NCBI RefSeq assembly: GCF_012027725.1
Contig: NZ_SJOU01000013.1
Span: 1 to 64,000 of the forward strand
Direction: 5' to 3'
DNA length: 64,000 nt
From: Olsenella sp. SW781
GTDB lineage: Bacteria; Actinomycetota; Coriobacteriia; Coriobacteriales; Atopobiaceae
Numbering within the stretch: position 1 is the stretch's first letter; the number at the start of each line of letters is the position of its first letter. Below are positions 6,077-17,600 of the stretch, one piece after another. The position numbers and the translations under genes are program-made. A model generated the notes under the pieces. That model made no database searches and was not told the DNA's origin. It worked only from the letters and a program-made list of their open reading frames with translations.

Positions 6077-8242
6077 ATGGAATCTCTTGACAGCACCCTC
6101 TACCTGAGCAACGACGACCTGTTCCTGCTCGCGAGCGGAAAGTGGTACCGGAGCTACGAGAAGCTGGGCGCCCACCCCGCCGTGGACGATGCCGGGACGA
6201 GCGGCTACCACTTCGCCGTCTGGGCGCCCGACGTCAAGAGCGTGCACGTCATCGGGGACTTCAACGGCTGGGACGAGCAGGCCAACCCGCTCTCCTGCTC
6301 CGAGACCGGCGGCGTCTGGCAGGGCTTCATCCCCGGCATCGGCCAGGAGGCGCTCTACAAGTACCTGATCGAGACCGCGGACGGCCGCAAGCTCTACAAG
6401 GCCGACCCGTACGGCTTCTACGCCGAGCAGATCCCCGGCACCGCGTCGCGCACCTTCGACCTCGCCGGCTACGACTGGGCCGACGGCGCCTACATGAAGG
6501 CGCGCGCCAAGCGCGACATGTTCAAGGAGCCGCTCAACATCTTCGAGGTGCACCTCGGCAGCTGGCGACGCCACGGCGACGAGCCCCAGGGCGAGCCGCG
6601 CCCCGACGGCACCTACCCCGGCCCCGGCGACCCGTTCCCCGCGCAGCGCGGCGTCGTCTACTCCTATGACGACCTCTCCGTCGAGCTCGTCGCCTACGCC
6701 AAGGACATGGGCTACTCGCACATCGAGATCATGCCCGTGAACGAGCACCCGTTCGACGGCTCCTGGGGCTACCAGCCCACCGGCTACTACGCCGCCACCT
6801 CGCGCTACGGCAACCCCAAGCAGTTCATGCACTTCATCGACGCCTGCCACGAGGCGGGTATCGGCGTGATCCTCGACTGGGTGCCGGGCGGCTTCTGCGC
6901 CGACGCCCAGGGCCTCGCCACCTTCAACGGCGAGATGCTCTACGAGCACAAAATCCACCCCAACTGGAGCACGCACCAGTTCGACTACTCCCGCGGCGAG
7001 GTCCGTAGCTTCCTCGTCTCCAACGCGCTCTTCTGGGCCGACCTCTTCCACGCCGACGGCATCCGCATGGACGGCGTCTCCTCGATGCTCTACATGAACT
7101 TCGGCATCGACGACCCCGGCCAGAAGCGCTTCAACGAGAAGGGCACCGAGGAGGACCTCGACGCCTCCGCGTTCATCCGTCAGACCAACGAGGTCATGGG
7201 CAAGTTCCACCCCGACGTCATGATGATCGCCGAGGAGTCCACCGCCTGGCCGCTCGTGACCTATCCGCCCGAGGACGGCGGCCTCGGCTTCCACTTCAAG
7301 TGGGACATGGGCTGGATGAACGACACCCTGCACTACATGCAGACCGACTTCCCGTGGCGTCCGGGCAACTACCGCATGCTCACGTTCTCCTCGATGTACC
7401 AGTTCAATGAGAACTTCATCCTGCCGCTCAGCCACGACGAGGTCGTCAACGGCAAGTGCTCGCTCATCACCCGCATGCCCGGCGACTACTGGCGCCAGTT
7501 CGCCGGCATGAGGGCGCTGGCGTTCTACCAGGTCACGCACCCCGGCGGCAAGCTCAACTTCATGGGCAACGAGATCGCGCAGTTCATCGAGTGGCGCTAC
7601 TACGAGGGGATCCAGTACTTCCTCGCCGAGCAGTACGAGACGCACCGCCACCAGCAGCAGTTCGTCCGCGACCTCAACCGCTTCTACAACGACCACGCCG
7701 CGCTCTGGCAGTGCGCCTTCGCTTCCGAGGGCTTCGAGTGGATCGACGCGGACAACTCCGACCAGTCGATCATCTCGTTCATCCGCAGGGGCGACAAGCC
7801 CGGCGACGAGCTCGTCATCCTCATCAACTTCGACGTCAACGCGCGCGAGGACTTCCGCATGGGCGTCCCGGAGTGGGGCGTCTACGAGGAGCTCTTCAAC
7901 TCCGACGACGAGCGCTACGGCGGCTCCGGCGTCATCAACACCGGCAAGCTCAAGTGCCAGGACGAGCCGTGGAACGGCCGCGAGCAGTCCGTCGTGGTGC
8001 GCGTCCCGCCGCTCGGTGGCATGATCCTCAAGAAGACGGGCACGCTGCGTCGCCCGGCCAAGAAGAAGCCCGCCGCCGCCAAGCCCGCGGCCAAGGCCAC
8101 CAAGGCCGCGGCGAAGACGGCCGAGAAGGCCGCGCCGAAGAAGCCCGCCGCAAAGAAGCCCGCGGCCAAGAAGGCGACGTCTTCCGTAAAGACGGCGTCA
8201 TCGAAGAAACCCGCCGCTAGAAAAACGACGAAGGCGGAGTAA
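6077..8242 (+). CDS. glgB: 1,4-alpha-glucan branching enzyme with histone-H1-like tail
   Basis: GlgB makes the alpha-1,6 branches of glycogen. The protein (721 aa from ATG 6077, preceded by CGAGGAGCC) has an N-terminal CBM48 region (about 40-130) and a GH13 barrel with nucleophile Asp332 (DGIRMDGVSSM), acid/base Glu386 (MMIAEEST) and the LPLSHDEVV motif. In conserved region I the usual DWVPGHF His is missing and the protein reads DWVPGGFCAD. The last 60 or so residues are almost only Lys, Ala, Pro, Thr and Ser (repeats like AAKKPAAKK), unlike any normal GlgB terminus. First gene of the glg operon. Confidence 0.96.
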   Translation: MESLDSTLYLSNDDLFLLASGKWYRSYEKLGAHPAVDDAGTSGYHFAVWAPDVKSVHVIGDFNGWDEQANPLSCSETGGVWQGFIPGIGQEALYKYLIETADGRKLYKADPYGFYAEQIPGTASRTFDLAGYDWADGAYMKARAKRDMFKEPLNIFEVHLGSWRRHGDEPQGEPRPDGTYPGPGDPFPAQRGVVYSYDDLSVELVAYAKDMGYSHIEIMPVNEHPFDGSWGYQPTGYYAATSRYGNPKQFMHFIDACHEAGIGVILDWVPGGFCADAQGLATFNGEMLYEHKIHPNWSTHQFDYSRGEVRSFLVSNALFWADLFHADGIRMDGVSSMLYMNFGIDDPGQKRFNEKGTEEDLDASAFIRQTNEVMGKFHPDVMMIAEESTAWPLVTYPPEDGGLGFHFKWDMGWMNDTLHYMQTDFPWRPGNYRMLTFSSMYQFNENFILPLSHDEVVNGKCSLITRMPGDYWRQFAGMRALAFYQVTHPGGKLNFMGNEIAQFIEWRYYEGIQYFLAEQYETHRHQQQFVRDLNRFYNDHAALWQCAFASEGFEWIDADNSDQSIISFIRRGDKPGDELVILINFDVNAREDFRMGVPEWGVYEELFNSDDERYGGSGVINTGKLKCQDEPWNGREQSVVVRVPPLGGMILKKTGTLRRPAKKKPAAAKPAAKATKAAAKTAEKAAPKKPAAKKPAAKKATSSVKTASSKKPAARKTTKAE

Positions 8243-8250
8243 ACTTTTAT

Positions 8251-8273
8251 GGGGCCACCCGGCGGGTGGCCCC
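8251..8273 (+). terminator. Hairpin between glgB and glgP
   Basis: GGGGCCACC (8251-8259) pairs with GGTGGCCCC (8265-8273) without a T-run. It may be an attenuator or processing site inside the operon. Confidence 0.45.
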
Positions 8274-8364
8274 AGACGGGTGACGGCCAAGCGACAGCCG
8301 ACGCCCTCGTGCGGGACCCTCCCGCACGCCCCTGAGTTCTTGTCGCCCGACGCTAGGAGAGGCT

Positions 8365-10797
8365 TTGACTGACAACAAGATCTTTGAGAACGAGAAGGAC
8401 TTCGTCGAGCAGTACCGCGAGGCGTGCGTCGCGCGCTACGGCACGCCCTTCGAGGGCCTTGCCGACCACGAGCGCTTCTACGCCCTCGCTGAGCTCATCG
8501 CCAACAAGGGCCGCGCCATCTTCCCGGAGTCCCACCCCAAGGGAGCCAAGAAGGTCTACTACTTCTCCCTCGAGTTCCTCCTCGGCCCCCTGCTTGACAA
8601 CTACCTGATCAACTTCGGCGTCCGCGACCTCGTTGCCGAGGGCGTCAAGGAGATGGGCGCCGACCTCGACGCCCTCTGCCGCCAGGAGGTCGACCCCGGC
8701 CTCGGCAACGGCGGCCTGGGCCGTCTGGCCGCGTGCTTCCTCGACTCCATGGCCCACGAGGGCATCGCCGGCTACGGCAACGGCATGCGCTACCGCTACG
8801 GCCTGTTCCGCCAGTACATCGAGGGCGGCCGCCAGGTCGAGCGCACGGACAACTGGCTTGCGGGCGGCTTCCCCTGGGAGACCCGCAAGGACGGCAGCGC
8901 CGTGCTCGTCCGCTTTGGCGGCCAGGTCGTCCGCCACGAGGAGGACGGCAAGTTCTGGTTCACCCAGGAGGGCGGCGAGGTCGTCCGCGCCGTCCCGTAT
9001 GACGTGCCCATCATCGGCTACGGCGGCAAGGTCGTGAACAAGCTCCGCCTGTGGTCGGCCGAGCCCTACACCGAGGACTTCGACCTCGACGCCTTCAACG
9101 CCGGCGACTACGCGCGCGCCAACAAGTTCCGCTCCGACGTCGAGGCCATCTCCACGATCCTCTACCCCAACGACGCCGGCGAGCACGGCCGCATGCTGCG
9201 CCTCAAGCAGGAGTACCTCTTCGTCTCCGCCGGCCTGCAGACGATCCTGCGCACCTACGAGCGCGAGTTCGGCCCCGACTGGGAGCACCTCGGCGAGCAC
9301 GTCTGCGTCCACACCAACGACACGCACCCCGCCATGTGCGGCCCCGAGCTCATGCGCATCCTCGTCGACGAGAAGGGCGTGGGCTTTGACGAGGCGTACA
9401 AGATCTGCAAGGAGACCATTTCCTTCACCAACCACACGGTCATGCCCGAGGCACTGGAGAAGTGGCCCATCAACACCTTCCGCAACCTCCTGCCGCGCCT
9501 CTACATGTTCATCGACGAGGTCGACCGCCGCTACCGCGACAGCCTGTCCACCCACCTCTCGCCGAACGAGGGCAACTGGACGGACGTCCTGAGCAAGACC
9601 GCCATCCTCTGGGACGGCCAGGTCCGCATGGCCAACCTCTCGATCATCTTCTCTCACTCGATCAACGGCGTCTCCGCGCTGCACACGCAGATCCTCAAGG
9701 ACAGCGTCTTCCACGAGTTCTACGAGATGATGCCGCACCGCTTCAACAACAAGACCAACGGCGTCACGCACCGTCGCTTCCTCTGCGAGGCCAACCCGTC
9801 CTACTCCAAGCTCATCACCGAGGCCATCGGCGACGGCTGGATGGACGACGCGATGGAGCTCGAGAAGCTGCTGCCCTTCGAGGAGGACGCGAGCTTCCTC
9901 GATGGCATGGAGGCCGCCAAGAAGGCCGACAAGGAGCGCCTGGCCGCCTTCATCAAGGAGACCTCCGGCGTCGAGCTTGACACCAACATGGTCTTCGACG
10001 TCCAGGTCAAGCGCTTCCACGCCTACAAGCGCCAGCTCCTCAACGTCTTCAAGGTGCTCGACGTCTACAACCGCATGCTCAAGGACCCGAGCTACAGCCC
10101 GCGCCCGACGGCCTTCATCTTCTCCGGCAAGGCGGCCCAGAGCTACACCTTCGCCAAGGAGGTCATCCGCCTCATCAACTCGGTGGCCGACGTCATCAAC
10201 AACGACGAGCGCGTGAACGACAAGATCAAGGTGGCCTTCGTGCCTAACTTCGCGGTCTCCAACGCGCAGCTCATCTACTCCGCCGCGGAGATCTCCGAGC
10301 AGATCAGCGTGGCCGGCGCCGAGGCCTCCGGCACCTCCAACATGAAGCTCATGATGAACGCCGCCATCACGCTCGGCACCCTCGACGGCGCCAACATCGA
10401 GATCTCCGAGCTCGTGGGCCCCGAGAACATCAAGATCTTCGGCCTGCACGCCGACGAGGTCGACGCCCTGCGCGCCAGCGGCCGCTACTACGCCTGGGAC
10501 ATGTACAACGGCGACCGCGACCGCGTCGGCCGCATCGTGGACATGCTGACCGACGGCACGCTCGCGCGCCTCTCCGGCAACTTCGACAGCATCCACGACT
10601 ACCTGATGGTCGACAACGACCCGGACCTGGTCCTGCGCGACTTCCACTCCTATGTCCAGGCGTGGGAGGAGCTCACCGGAGCCTACGGCGACCGTCGCGC
10701 GTGGAACAAGGCGGCGCTCCACAATACCGCCAAGGCCGGATATTTCTCTTCTGACCGAACTATCCGTGAGTACATGACGGATATCTGGCACATTTAG
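8365..10797 (+). CDS. glgP: Glycogen/starch phosphorylase
   Basis: GT35 enzyme releasing glucose-1-phosphate from glycogen. The 810-aa length is normal. Diagnostic stretches are [17 protein letters not shown], the [15 protein letters not shown] segment, and the PLP site [13 protein letters not shown] with Lys661, followed by [12 protein letters not shown]. The start is TTG at 8365, 4 nt after TAGGAGAGG (8354-8362) and with no better in-frame start nearby. It sits between the synthetic genes glgB and glgC, so synthesis and breakdown enzymes share one operon. Confidence 0.96.
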   Translation: MTDNKIFENEKDFVEQYREACVARYGTPFEGLADHERFYALAELIANKGRAIFPESHPKGAKKVYYFSLEFLLGPLLDNYLINFGVRDLVAEGVKEMGADLDALCRQEVDPGLGNGGLGRLAACFLDSMAHEGIAGYGNGMRYRYGLFRQYIEGGRQVERTDNWLAGGFPWETRKDGSAVLVRFGGQVVRHEEDGKFWFTQEGGEVVRAVPYDVPIIGYGGKVVNKLRLWSAEPYTEDFDLDAFNAGDYARANKFRSDVEAISTILYPNDAGEHGRMLRLKQEYLFVSAGLQTILRTYEREFGPDWEHLGEHVCVHTNDTHPAMCGPELMRILVDEKGVGFDEAYKICKETISFTNHTVMPEALEKWPINTFRNLLPRLYMFIDEVDRRYRDSLSTHLSPNEGNWTDVLSKTAILWDGQVRMANLSIIFSHSINGVSALHTQILKDSVFHEFYEMMPHRFNNKTNGVTHRRFLCEANPSYSKLITEAIGDGWMDDAMELEKLLPFEEDASFLDGMEAAKKADKERLAAFIKETSGVELDTNMVFDVQVKRFHAYKRQLLNVFKVLDVYNRMLKDPSYSPRPTAFIFSGKAAQSYTFAKEVIRLINSVADVINNDERVNDKIKVAFVPNFAVSNAQLIYSAAEISEQISVAGAEASGTSNMKLMMNAAITLGTLDGANIEISELVGPENIKIFGLHADEVDALRASGRYYAWDMYNGDRDRVGRIVDMLTDGTLARLSGNFDSIHDYLMVDNDPDLVLRDFHSYVQAWEELTGAYGDRRAWNKAALHNTAKAGYFSSDRTIREYMTDIWHI

Positions 10798-10805
10798 GCT
10801 TACGT

Positions 10806-10829
10806 GCGGGGGCCCTCCGCGGCCCCCGC
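10806..10829 (+). terminator. Hairpin between glgP and glgC
   Basis: GCGGGGGCC (10806-10814) pairs with GGCCCCCGC (10821-10829). No T-tract follows, so full termination is doubtful. Confidence 0.4.
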
Positions 10830-10855
10830 GTCTGGTAGTCGAAAGGAGTGGGGGT

Positions 10856-12004
10856 ATGAGTAAGAAAGAGTGCATCGCAATGCTCCTGGCAGGCGGTCAG
10901 GGCAGCAGGCTCGGTGCGCTGACGAGCAACGTCGCAAAGCCGGCGGTTTCCTTCGGCGGGAAGTTCCGCATCATCGACTTTGCCCTCTCGAACTGCGCCA
11001 ACTCGGGCATCACGACGGTGGGCGTCCTCACGCAGTACCGTCCGTACCTGCTGCACAGCTACATCGGGACGGGTGAGGCGTGGAACCTCGACGAGCGTGG
11101 CGGCGGCGTCTCCATCCTCCCTCCCTACGCGACCCAGACCGGTGGCGCCTGGTACGAGGGCACGGCCGACGCCGTGACCCAGAACCTGGGCTACATCGAG
11201 ACCAACGATCCCGACTACGTCCTCATCCTGTCCGGCGACCAGCTCTACCGCATGGACTATGACGACATGCTCGAGACCCACAAGAAGAACAACGCCGACC
11301 TCACCATCGCCGTCATGCCGGTGCCTTGGGAGGAGGCTTCCCGCTTCGGCATCCTGACCGCCGACGAGGACGGCCGCATCAGCAAGTTCACCGAGAAGCC
11401 CAAGAAGCCGGATTCAAACCTCGCCTCCATGGGCATCTACATCTTCACCGCCGACCTTCTCGTCGAGACGCTGAAGGAGGATGCCAACGACCAGAACTCG
11501 AGCCACGACTTCGGCGGCGACATCATCCCGAAGCTCCTCGAGGCCGGCAAGCGCCTCTACACCTACAAGTTCGAGGGCTTCTGGCGTGACGTCGGCACCA
11601 TCTCGAGCTACCACGAGACGAGCATGGACCTCCTCGGGCCCAACCCCGCCTTCGACATCTTCAGCAACGAGTTCCCCATCATGAGCAACTCGTCCACCCG
11701 CCCGCCCGCGCTCGTGGGCAAGGACGCCACCATCGACGACTGCCTCGTCTCCAACGGCTGCCAGGTCTACGGCACCGCCAAGCACTCGATCCTCTCGACC
11801 GACGCCTACGTCGGCGAGCGCGCCACGGTCATCGACTCGGTGCTGCTCCCGGGCGCGAGGGTCAAGGATGGCGCCCACGTCGTGCGCGCCATCCTCGGCG
11901 AGAACTCCGTCGTGGAGGAGAACGTTAGCGTCGGCAGCGTCGACCAGACGAAGGACACCGCCGTCATCGGCAACGACGTCGTGGTCGGAAAGGGGGAGAA
12001 CTAA
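10856..12004 (+). CDS. glgC: Glucose-1-phosphate adenylyltransferase, catalytic subunit
   Basis: Makes ADP-glucose from glucose-1-phosphate and ATP, the committed step of glycogen synthesis. The 382-aa protein has the nucleotidyltransferase signature [20 protein letters not shown] near the N-terminus, [13 protein letters not shown], the substrate loop [16 protein letters not shown], and a C-terminal left-handed beta-helix (hexapeptide repeats about 285-375). AAAGGAGTGGGGGT precedes ATG 10856. The next gene, 2 nt later, encodes the GlgD partner, as in Firmicutes-type two-subunit enzymes. Confidence 0.96.
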   Translation: MSKKECIAMLLAGGQGSRLGALTSNVAKPAVSFGGKFRIIDFALSNCANSGITTVGVLTQYRPYLLHSYIGTGEAWNLDERGGGVSILPPYATQTGGAWYEGTADAVTQNLGYIETNDPDYVLILSGDQLYRMDYDDMLETHKKNNADLTIAVMPVPWEEASRFGILTADEDGRISKFTEKPKKPDSNLASMGIYIFTADLLVETLKEDANDQNSSHDFGGDIIPKLLEAGKRLYTYKFEGFWRDVGTISSYHETSMDLLGPNPAFDIFSNEFPIMSNSSTRPPALVGKDATIDDCLVSNGCQVYGTAKHSILSTDAYVGERATVIDSVLLPGARVKDGAHVVRAILGENSVVEENVSVGSVDQTKDTAVIGNDVVVGKGEN

Positions 12005-12006
12005 TC

Positions 12007-13101
12007 ATGGAGAAGGTCATCGGCCTTATCACCTGCAACTACTCGGCAAAAGAGTCGAGCGCGCTCACCGAGAGCCGCCCCGTGGCGTCGCTGCCCTACT
12101 TCGGCCGCTACCGCCTCGTCGACTTTGCCCTCTCCAACATGGTGAACTGCGGCATCCGCACCGTCGGCATGGTCATGCCGTACAACTACCGCTCCATCAT
12201 CGACCACGTGGGCTCCGGCAAGGACTGGGACCTCGACCGCAAGAACGGCGGCCTGTTCATCCTGCCCGGCTCCGCCTTCGGCACCTCCCGCACCGGCGCC
12301 CGCTTCCTGCTGCGCGACCTCGTCCACAACAAGGCCTACTTCACGCGCAGCACCTCTGACGCCGTGTTCTTCTCGACCGCCAACTTCGTGTTCAACGCTG
12401 ACCTCAACAAGGTCTACGACGCGCACAAGGAGTCCGGCGCCGACGTCACGGTGATCGTCAAGACCGCCTCCGAGAAGGACGCCGACGTCACCGCCTTCGA
12501 CGTCGAGGACGGTCGCGTCTGCGGCGTGCACCACGGCGCCAACTTCGGCGAGACGATGTTCCTCGACTGCTTCGTCATCAACCGCCAGCTCCTGCTCGAC
12601 ATGTTCGACTGGTACGGCCCGACGGACTACCTCGACCTCTTCGAGGCCATGACCGGCGACTTCGGCCGCGTGAACGTGCGCACCTACGAGTACGACGGCT
12701 ACGTCGCGCCGATCTTCAACAAGCGCGCCTACTTCCGCGCCAACATGGACCTGCTCGACCCGCGCATCACCGCCGAGCTCTTCCCCGACGACCGCACCGT
12801 CAAGACCAAGACGCACGACACGCCGCCCGCCAAGTTCGAGGTCGGCTCCCACGTCCTCAACTCGGCCGTCTCCTCCGGCGACCGCATCTACGGCAGCGTG
12901 AGCGACACGATCCTCGGCCGCAACGTCATCATCGAGGCCGGCGCCACCGTGCGCAACTCGATCGTGATGCAGGGCTGCGTCGTCAAGAGCGGGGCGCGCG
13001 TCGAGAACGCGATCGTGGACCGCGCCAACGTCGTGCCCGCCGGCACCGAGCTCAGGGGCACCCCTGAGGACGTGCTCATCAAGGAGAAGTCTCGCGACTA
13101 G
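12007..13101 (+). CDS. glgD: GlgD, non-catalytic/regulatory ADP-glucose pyrophosphorylase subunit
   Basis: A 364-aa paralogue of GlgC that keeps the nucleotidyltransferase fold (RYRLVDFALSNMVNCGIRTV) and a C-terminal hexapeptide beta-helix but lacks the GGxGxRL catalytic loop; it starts MEKVIGLITCNYSAKESSALTESRPVA (residues shown in part). In Firmicutes, GlgD forms a heteromer with GlgC and raises its activity. Only 2 nt separate it from glgC, consistent with equimolar expression. Confidence 0.93.
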   Translation: MEKVIGLITCNYSAKESSALTESRPVASLPYFGRYRLVDFALSNMVNCGIRTVGMVMPYNYRSIIDHVGSGKDWDLDRKNGGLFILPGSAFGTSRTGARFLLRDLVHNKAYFTRSTSDAVFFSTANFVFNADLNKVYDAHKESGADVTVIVKTASEKDADVTAFDVEDGRVCGVHHGANFGETMFLDCFVINRQLLLDMFDWYGPTDYLDLFEAMTGDFGRVNVRTYEYDGYVAPIFNKRAYFRANMDLLDPRITAELFPDDRTVKTKTHDTPPAKFEVGSHVLNSAVSSGDRIYGSVSDTILGRNVIIEAGATVRNSIVMQGCVVKSGARVENAIVDRANVVPAGTELRGTPEDVLIKEKSRD

Positions 13102-13119
13102 TACCGAGGGAGAACCACC

Positions 13120-14619
13120 GTGTCAACCAATGCCAAGCGCAGGAAGTTGAGGGTGCTCTTCGCGTCTTCCGAGGCCGTCCCGTTTGCCAAGTCGGGCGGC
13201 CTCGGGGACGTCGCCGGCTCCCTTCCCCGCGCACTCAAGCACGCCGGCGCCCGCGTCGCCGTCATCCTGCCCAAGTACTCCACGATCCCGCAGGAGTACC
13301 TCGACCAGATGAAGCACGTCACCGAGTTCTACGTGCCGCTCGCCTGGCGCAACGAGTACTGCGGCATCGAGAAGCTCACGATGCAGGACCTTGACTTCTA
13401 CTTCATCGACAACGAGGCCTACTTCAAGCGCGACAGCCTCTATGGCTACTTCGACGACGGCGAGCGCTTCGCGTTCTTCTCGAAGGCCATCTGCGAGGCC
13501 ATCGCCAAGGTGCCCGAGCTCGAGTGCGACGTGCTGCACTGCAACGACTGGCAGACCGCGCTGTGCTGCGTGTTCCTGCGCGAGTTCTACCAGGACGTCC
13601 CGCAGTGCGCCAACGTGAAGACCATCTTCACGATCCACAACGTCAAGTTCCAGGGCCAGTACAGCGACGAGATGCTCGAGCAGGTGCTCGGCCTCGCCCA
13701 CATCCCGGCCGCCCGCGACCAGCTCCGCTGCGACGAGCGCTCCATCAACTTCATGAAGGGCGCCCTGCTCTACACGGACTTCCTCACCACGGTGAGCCCG
13801 AGCTACGCCTACGAGCTGCAGATGCCGTTCTACGGCGAGGGCCTCGACGACATCTTCCGCCGTCGCGCGGGGCAGCTGCGCGGCATCCTGAACGGCATCG
13901 ACCAGTCCATCTGGAACCCCACGACGGACCCGATGATCCCGGCCAACTACTCCGCCAAGGAGATCGGGAACAAGGCCGAGTGCAAGCGCGCCCTCCAGGA
14001 GGAGCTGGGGCTGGCACAGGACCCGACGCGCCCGCTCGTGGTCTCGATCGGCCGCCTCACGGACCAGAAGGGCCTCGGCCTCGTCCGCTACGCGATGGAC
14101 CACCTCATGTCCCGCGGCGTCCAGGTTGCCATCCTCGGCACGGGCGACAAGGACCACGAGGACGCGTTCCGCTACTTCGCGGCCAAGTACCCCGGTCAGA
14201 TGTGCGCGCGCATCGCGTTTGACAACGCGCTCTCGCACCGCATGTACGCCGGCGGCGACCTGCTGCTCATGCCGTCCGAGTTCGAGCCCTGCGGCCTCTC
14301 CCAGATGATCGCCATGCGCTACGGCACGCTTCCCGTGGTGCGCGAGACGGGCGGCCTGCGCGACTCGGTCATCCCGTACAACAAGTTCACCGGCGAGGGC
14401 ACGGGCTTCTCGTTCGCCAACATGAACGGCGACGAGATGGCCGACACCCTCCTCGGCGCGTGCGAGATTTTCTGGACCGATCCCGACGCTTGGTCTAACC
14501 TGATGCAGCAGGCCATGGCGACGGACTTCAGCTGGCGCCGCGCCGCGAACGACTACATGGACATCTACCACGACCTCCATCCGGAGATCATTCGGTACAA
14601 CAAGCGGAGAGACAGGTAA
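13120..14619 (+). CDS. glgA: Glycogen synthase (ADP-glucose)
   Basis: GT5 glycosyltransferase extending alpha-1,4 chains from ADP-glucose. The 499-aa protein has the KSGGLGDV motif (Lys24) that binds ADP-glucose, the HCNDWQTAL segment, a C-terminal GT-B domain with VSIGRLTDQKG, and the catalytic loop PSEFEPCGLSQMIAM. The GTG start at 13120 follows CCGAGGGAGAACCACC. The next gene starts 2 nt after its stop. Confidence 0.96.
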   Translation: MSTNAKRRKLRVLFASSEAVPFAKSGGLGDVAGSLPRALKHAGARVAVILPKYSTIPQEYLDQMKHVTEFYVPLAWRNEYCGIEKLTMQDLDFYFIDNEAYFKRDSLYGYFDDGERFAFFSKAICEAIAKVPELECDVLHCNDWQTALCCVFLREFYQDVPQCANVKTIFTIHNVKFQGQYSDEMLEQVLGLAHIPAARDQLRCDERSINFMKGALLYTDFLTTVSPSYAYELQMPFYGEGLDDIFRRRAGQLRGILNGIDQSIWNPTTDPMIPANYSAKEIGNKAECKRALQEELGLAQDPTRPLVVSIGRLTDQKGLGLVRYAMDHLMSRGVQVAILGTGDKDHEDAFRYFAAKYPGQMCARIAFDNALSHRMYAGGDLLLMPSEFEPCGLSQMIAMRYGTLPVVRETGGLRDSVIPYNKFTGEGTGFSFANMNGDEMADTLLGACEIFWTDPDAWSNLMQQAMATDFSWRRAANDYMDIYHDLHPEIIRYNKRRDR

Positions 14620-14621
14620 GT

Positions 14622-17600
14622 TTGAAGGCACGTCACGTCACATCCGAGCCGGAGTACAGAAGTCCTTTCGGTGCCGTCCAGTTGGGCGGCACCGTTTCGC
14701 TGTCCATAGACGTGTGGGGGGACGACGTCGTCTTCTGCACGCTGCGCGTCTGGACGGACGCACACGGCGAGGAGCTCATCGAGATGCACGGCTCCCTCAA
14801 GGGGGACTGCCTGCGCTTCTCGGCAAACTATCGGCCGGCCGAGACCGGCGTCGTCTGGTACAGCTTCGACATCGAGGCCAAGGACGGCTCGGTCTGGCGC
14901 TACGGCGCCAAGCCGGGCTGGACCACGGGGGAGGGCGCCTTCGCGTACGGCGACCCGCCCTCGTTCCAGATCACGGTCTACGTCCCGCGCGCCGAGCAGC
15001 CCCGCTGGTACCGTGACGCGGTGGTCTACCAGATCTTCCCCGACCGCTTTGCGCGCGGCGAGGACTGGGAGGAGCGCGCCAAGACGCTCGACCGGCCGAG
15101 GAGGGGCCCGGGGCACCGGCTCGTGGACTGGGACAAGCCCGTCGACTACGAGCGCACGCCGGAGGGCGGCATCGCTGTGTGGGACTTCTACGGGGGGACT
15201 CTCGAGGGCATTCGCGAGAAGCTCGAGTACCTCGAGGGCCTCGGCGTGACGGCCATCTACCTCAACCCCATCTTCGAGGCCTCCTCCAACCACCGCTACG
15301 ACACGGCGGACTACCTCGCCATCGATCCCCTTCTGGGCACCGAGCAGGACTTCAGCGCCCTGTGCGTGGACGCCGAGGACCGGGGGATCTCCGTCATTCT
15401 GGACGGCGTCTTCAACCACTCGGGCCAGGACTCGCGCTACTTCAACTCCTACGGGAACTACCCCGACCTCGGGGCCTATCAGAGCCCGGACTCCCCCTAT
15501 CGCGACTGGTACTTCTTCAACGAGGACGGCACCTACGCGGGCTGGTGGGGCAACGGCGACCTGCCGGCGCTCAACGAGGACAACCCCGACTACCACGAGC
15601 TCATCTGCGGCCGGCGCGGCGTGGTGCGCAAGTGGCTGCGCGCCGGCGCGCGCGGCTGGCGCCTCGACGTGGCCGACGAGCTCTCGGACGAGTTCATCGA
15701 GGACATCAAGCGCGCGCTCGTCACGGAGCGCCCCGACGGCGTGCTGATCGGCGAGGTCTGGGAGGACGCCTCCAACAAGCTCGCCTACGGCAAGCTCCGC
15801 CAGTACTTCCAGGGGCGGGAGCTCGACGGCACGATGAACTACCCGTTCCGCACGGGCGTGCTCGCCTTCCTAAGGAGGGAGATCGGCGCCCCCGAGCTCG
15901 CCGCCCGCCTTGAGCAGCTGCGCGAGAACTACCCGCGCGACAACTTCTACTCGTCCCTCAACCTCCTCGGCAGCCATGACCGCGAGCGCCTCTTCACCGT
16001 GCTCGGAGGGGCGCCGGACCCTGACTCCATCCCGGAGGGCGAGCGCGCGGGCTGGCACCTCGCGGACGACCAGGTTGGCCTTGCGAAGGCGCGCCTGTGG
16101 GTGGCCGCGCTCCTGCAGATGACGCTTCCCGGCGTCCCCTGCGTCTACTACGGCGACGAGCTCGGCCTCGAGGGCCTGCGCGACCCGTACTGCCGCGGGA
16201 GCTTCCCGTGGGACGGCAGCCGCGGGCACGCCGACTGCCTCCTGACGTACCGCAACGCCATCGCCATCCGCCGCACGCTCCCCGTGCTCGTGGACGGCGA
16301 GTTCGAGCCCTTCTCGTTTGGGGAGGACGTCTTCGGCTTCTGGCGGACGGGCGCGGACGAGAGCGTGTGCGTCCTCGTCAACGCGAGCCTCTCCGAGGCG
16401 CATGACGTCAAAGTCCCCATGGTGGGCGACCTCGTCACGGACGTGGTCTCCGGGCGCGCGCCCAAGGTCGAGGGCGGGCAGGCGTCCACGTTCCTGTGGC
16501 CGCTCGGCACGGCGGTCCTGCACTTCCATCGCGCGCAGCGCCTCCAGCTTCCGCTCGGCCGGGGCATGGGCGTGCTCTGCCACATCACCTCGGTCCCCAA
16601 CGACGGAAAGCCGGGCACCCTCGGCGCCCCCGCCCGCCGCTTCGTCGACTGGCTCGCCGACCACGGGCAGACCTACTGGCAGGTCCTCCCCGTGAACCCC
16701 ACGGACGAGTACGGCTCGCCGTACGCGGGCGTCTCGGCCTTCGCGGGCAACACGGACCTTCTCGAGAAGGACGTCGCCGAGACGCTCACGAGCCTCGAGA
16801 AGGTCGGCACCTCTGAGGACTACCTCGAGTTCTGCCACGAGAATGACTACTGGCTGACGCCCTATGCCACCTTCCGCGCCATCAAGGAGCTCTTCGGCGA
16901 GGGTCCGTGGCAGAGCTGGCCCGCGCGCTACCGCCGCTACAGCCCGGCGCTCACGCGCAACCCGCGCATCGCGGCCGCCGTGGAGAACCACCGCCGCCTG
17001 CAGTACGCCTTCGACCGCGAGTGGCGCGACCTGCTCGGCTACGCGCACGCTCGCGGCGTGCAGATCATCGGCGACATGCCCATGTACGTCTCCGGCGACT
17101 CGGCAGACGTCTGGAGCGAGCCCGACATCTTCGACCTCGACGAGTCGGGGCACGCGCGCCGCCAGGCCGGCGCCCCCGGAGACGCCTTCGCCCCCGAGGG
17201 CCAGGTGTGGGGCAACCCCACCTACCGCTGGGACATGCTGCGCGAGCAGAACTACGGGTGGTGGCTCCGCCGCTTCAGCCGCATGCTGGCGCTCTACGAC
17301 CACGTGCGCCTCGACCACTTCATCGGGTTCTCGTCGTTCTTCTCGGTGCCGTCCGGAAAGCCCGCGAGCGAGGGCTCCTTTGCCTTTGGCCCGGGCGCGG
17401 AGCTCTTCGAGGCAGCGTGCCGCCAGTTTGGCCCGCTGCCGTTCATCGCGGAGGACCTCGGCGTCATCACGCCGGCGGTCCGCGCGCTCATGAGCTCGAC
17501 CGGGTTTGCGGGGATGGACGTGGTCCAGTTCTTCGACGGCGACGTCCGCGCGTCCTACGAGCCGCGGCCCGAGACCGTGGTCTACACCGGCACGCACGAC

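Noticed and set aside
5412-6096. Open frames of 60-200 codons on both strands in the rubrerythrin-glgB gap
   Set aside because: They run through tandem repeats and palindromes, lack ribosome sites and have low-complexity, unmatched translations.
8353-10875. Minus-strand open frame of 840 codons opposite glgP
   Set aside because: A mirror of glgP codon structure (Val/Leu/His/Ala-rich translation with no domain).
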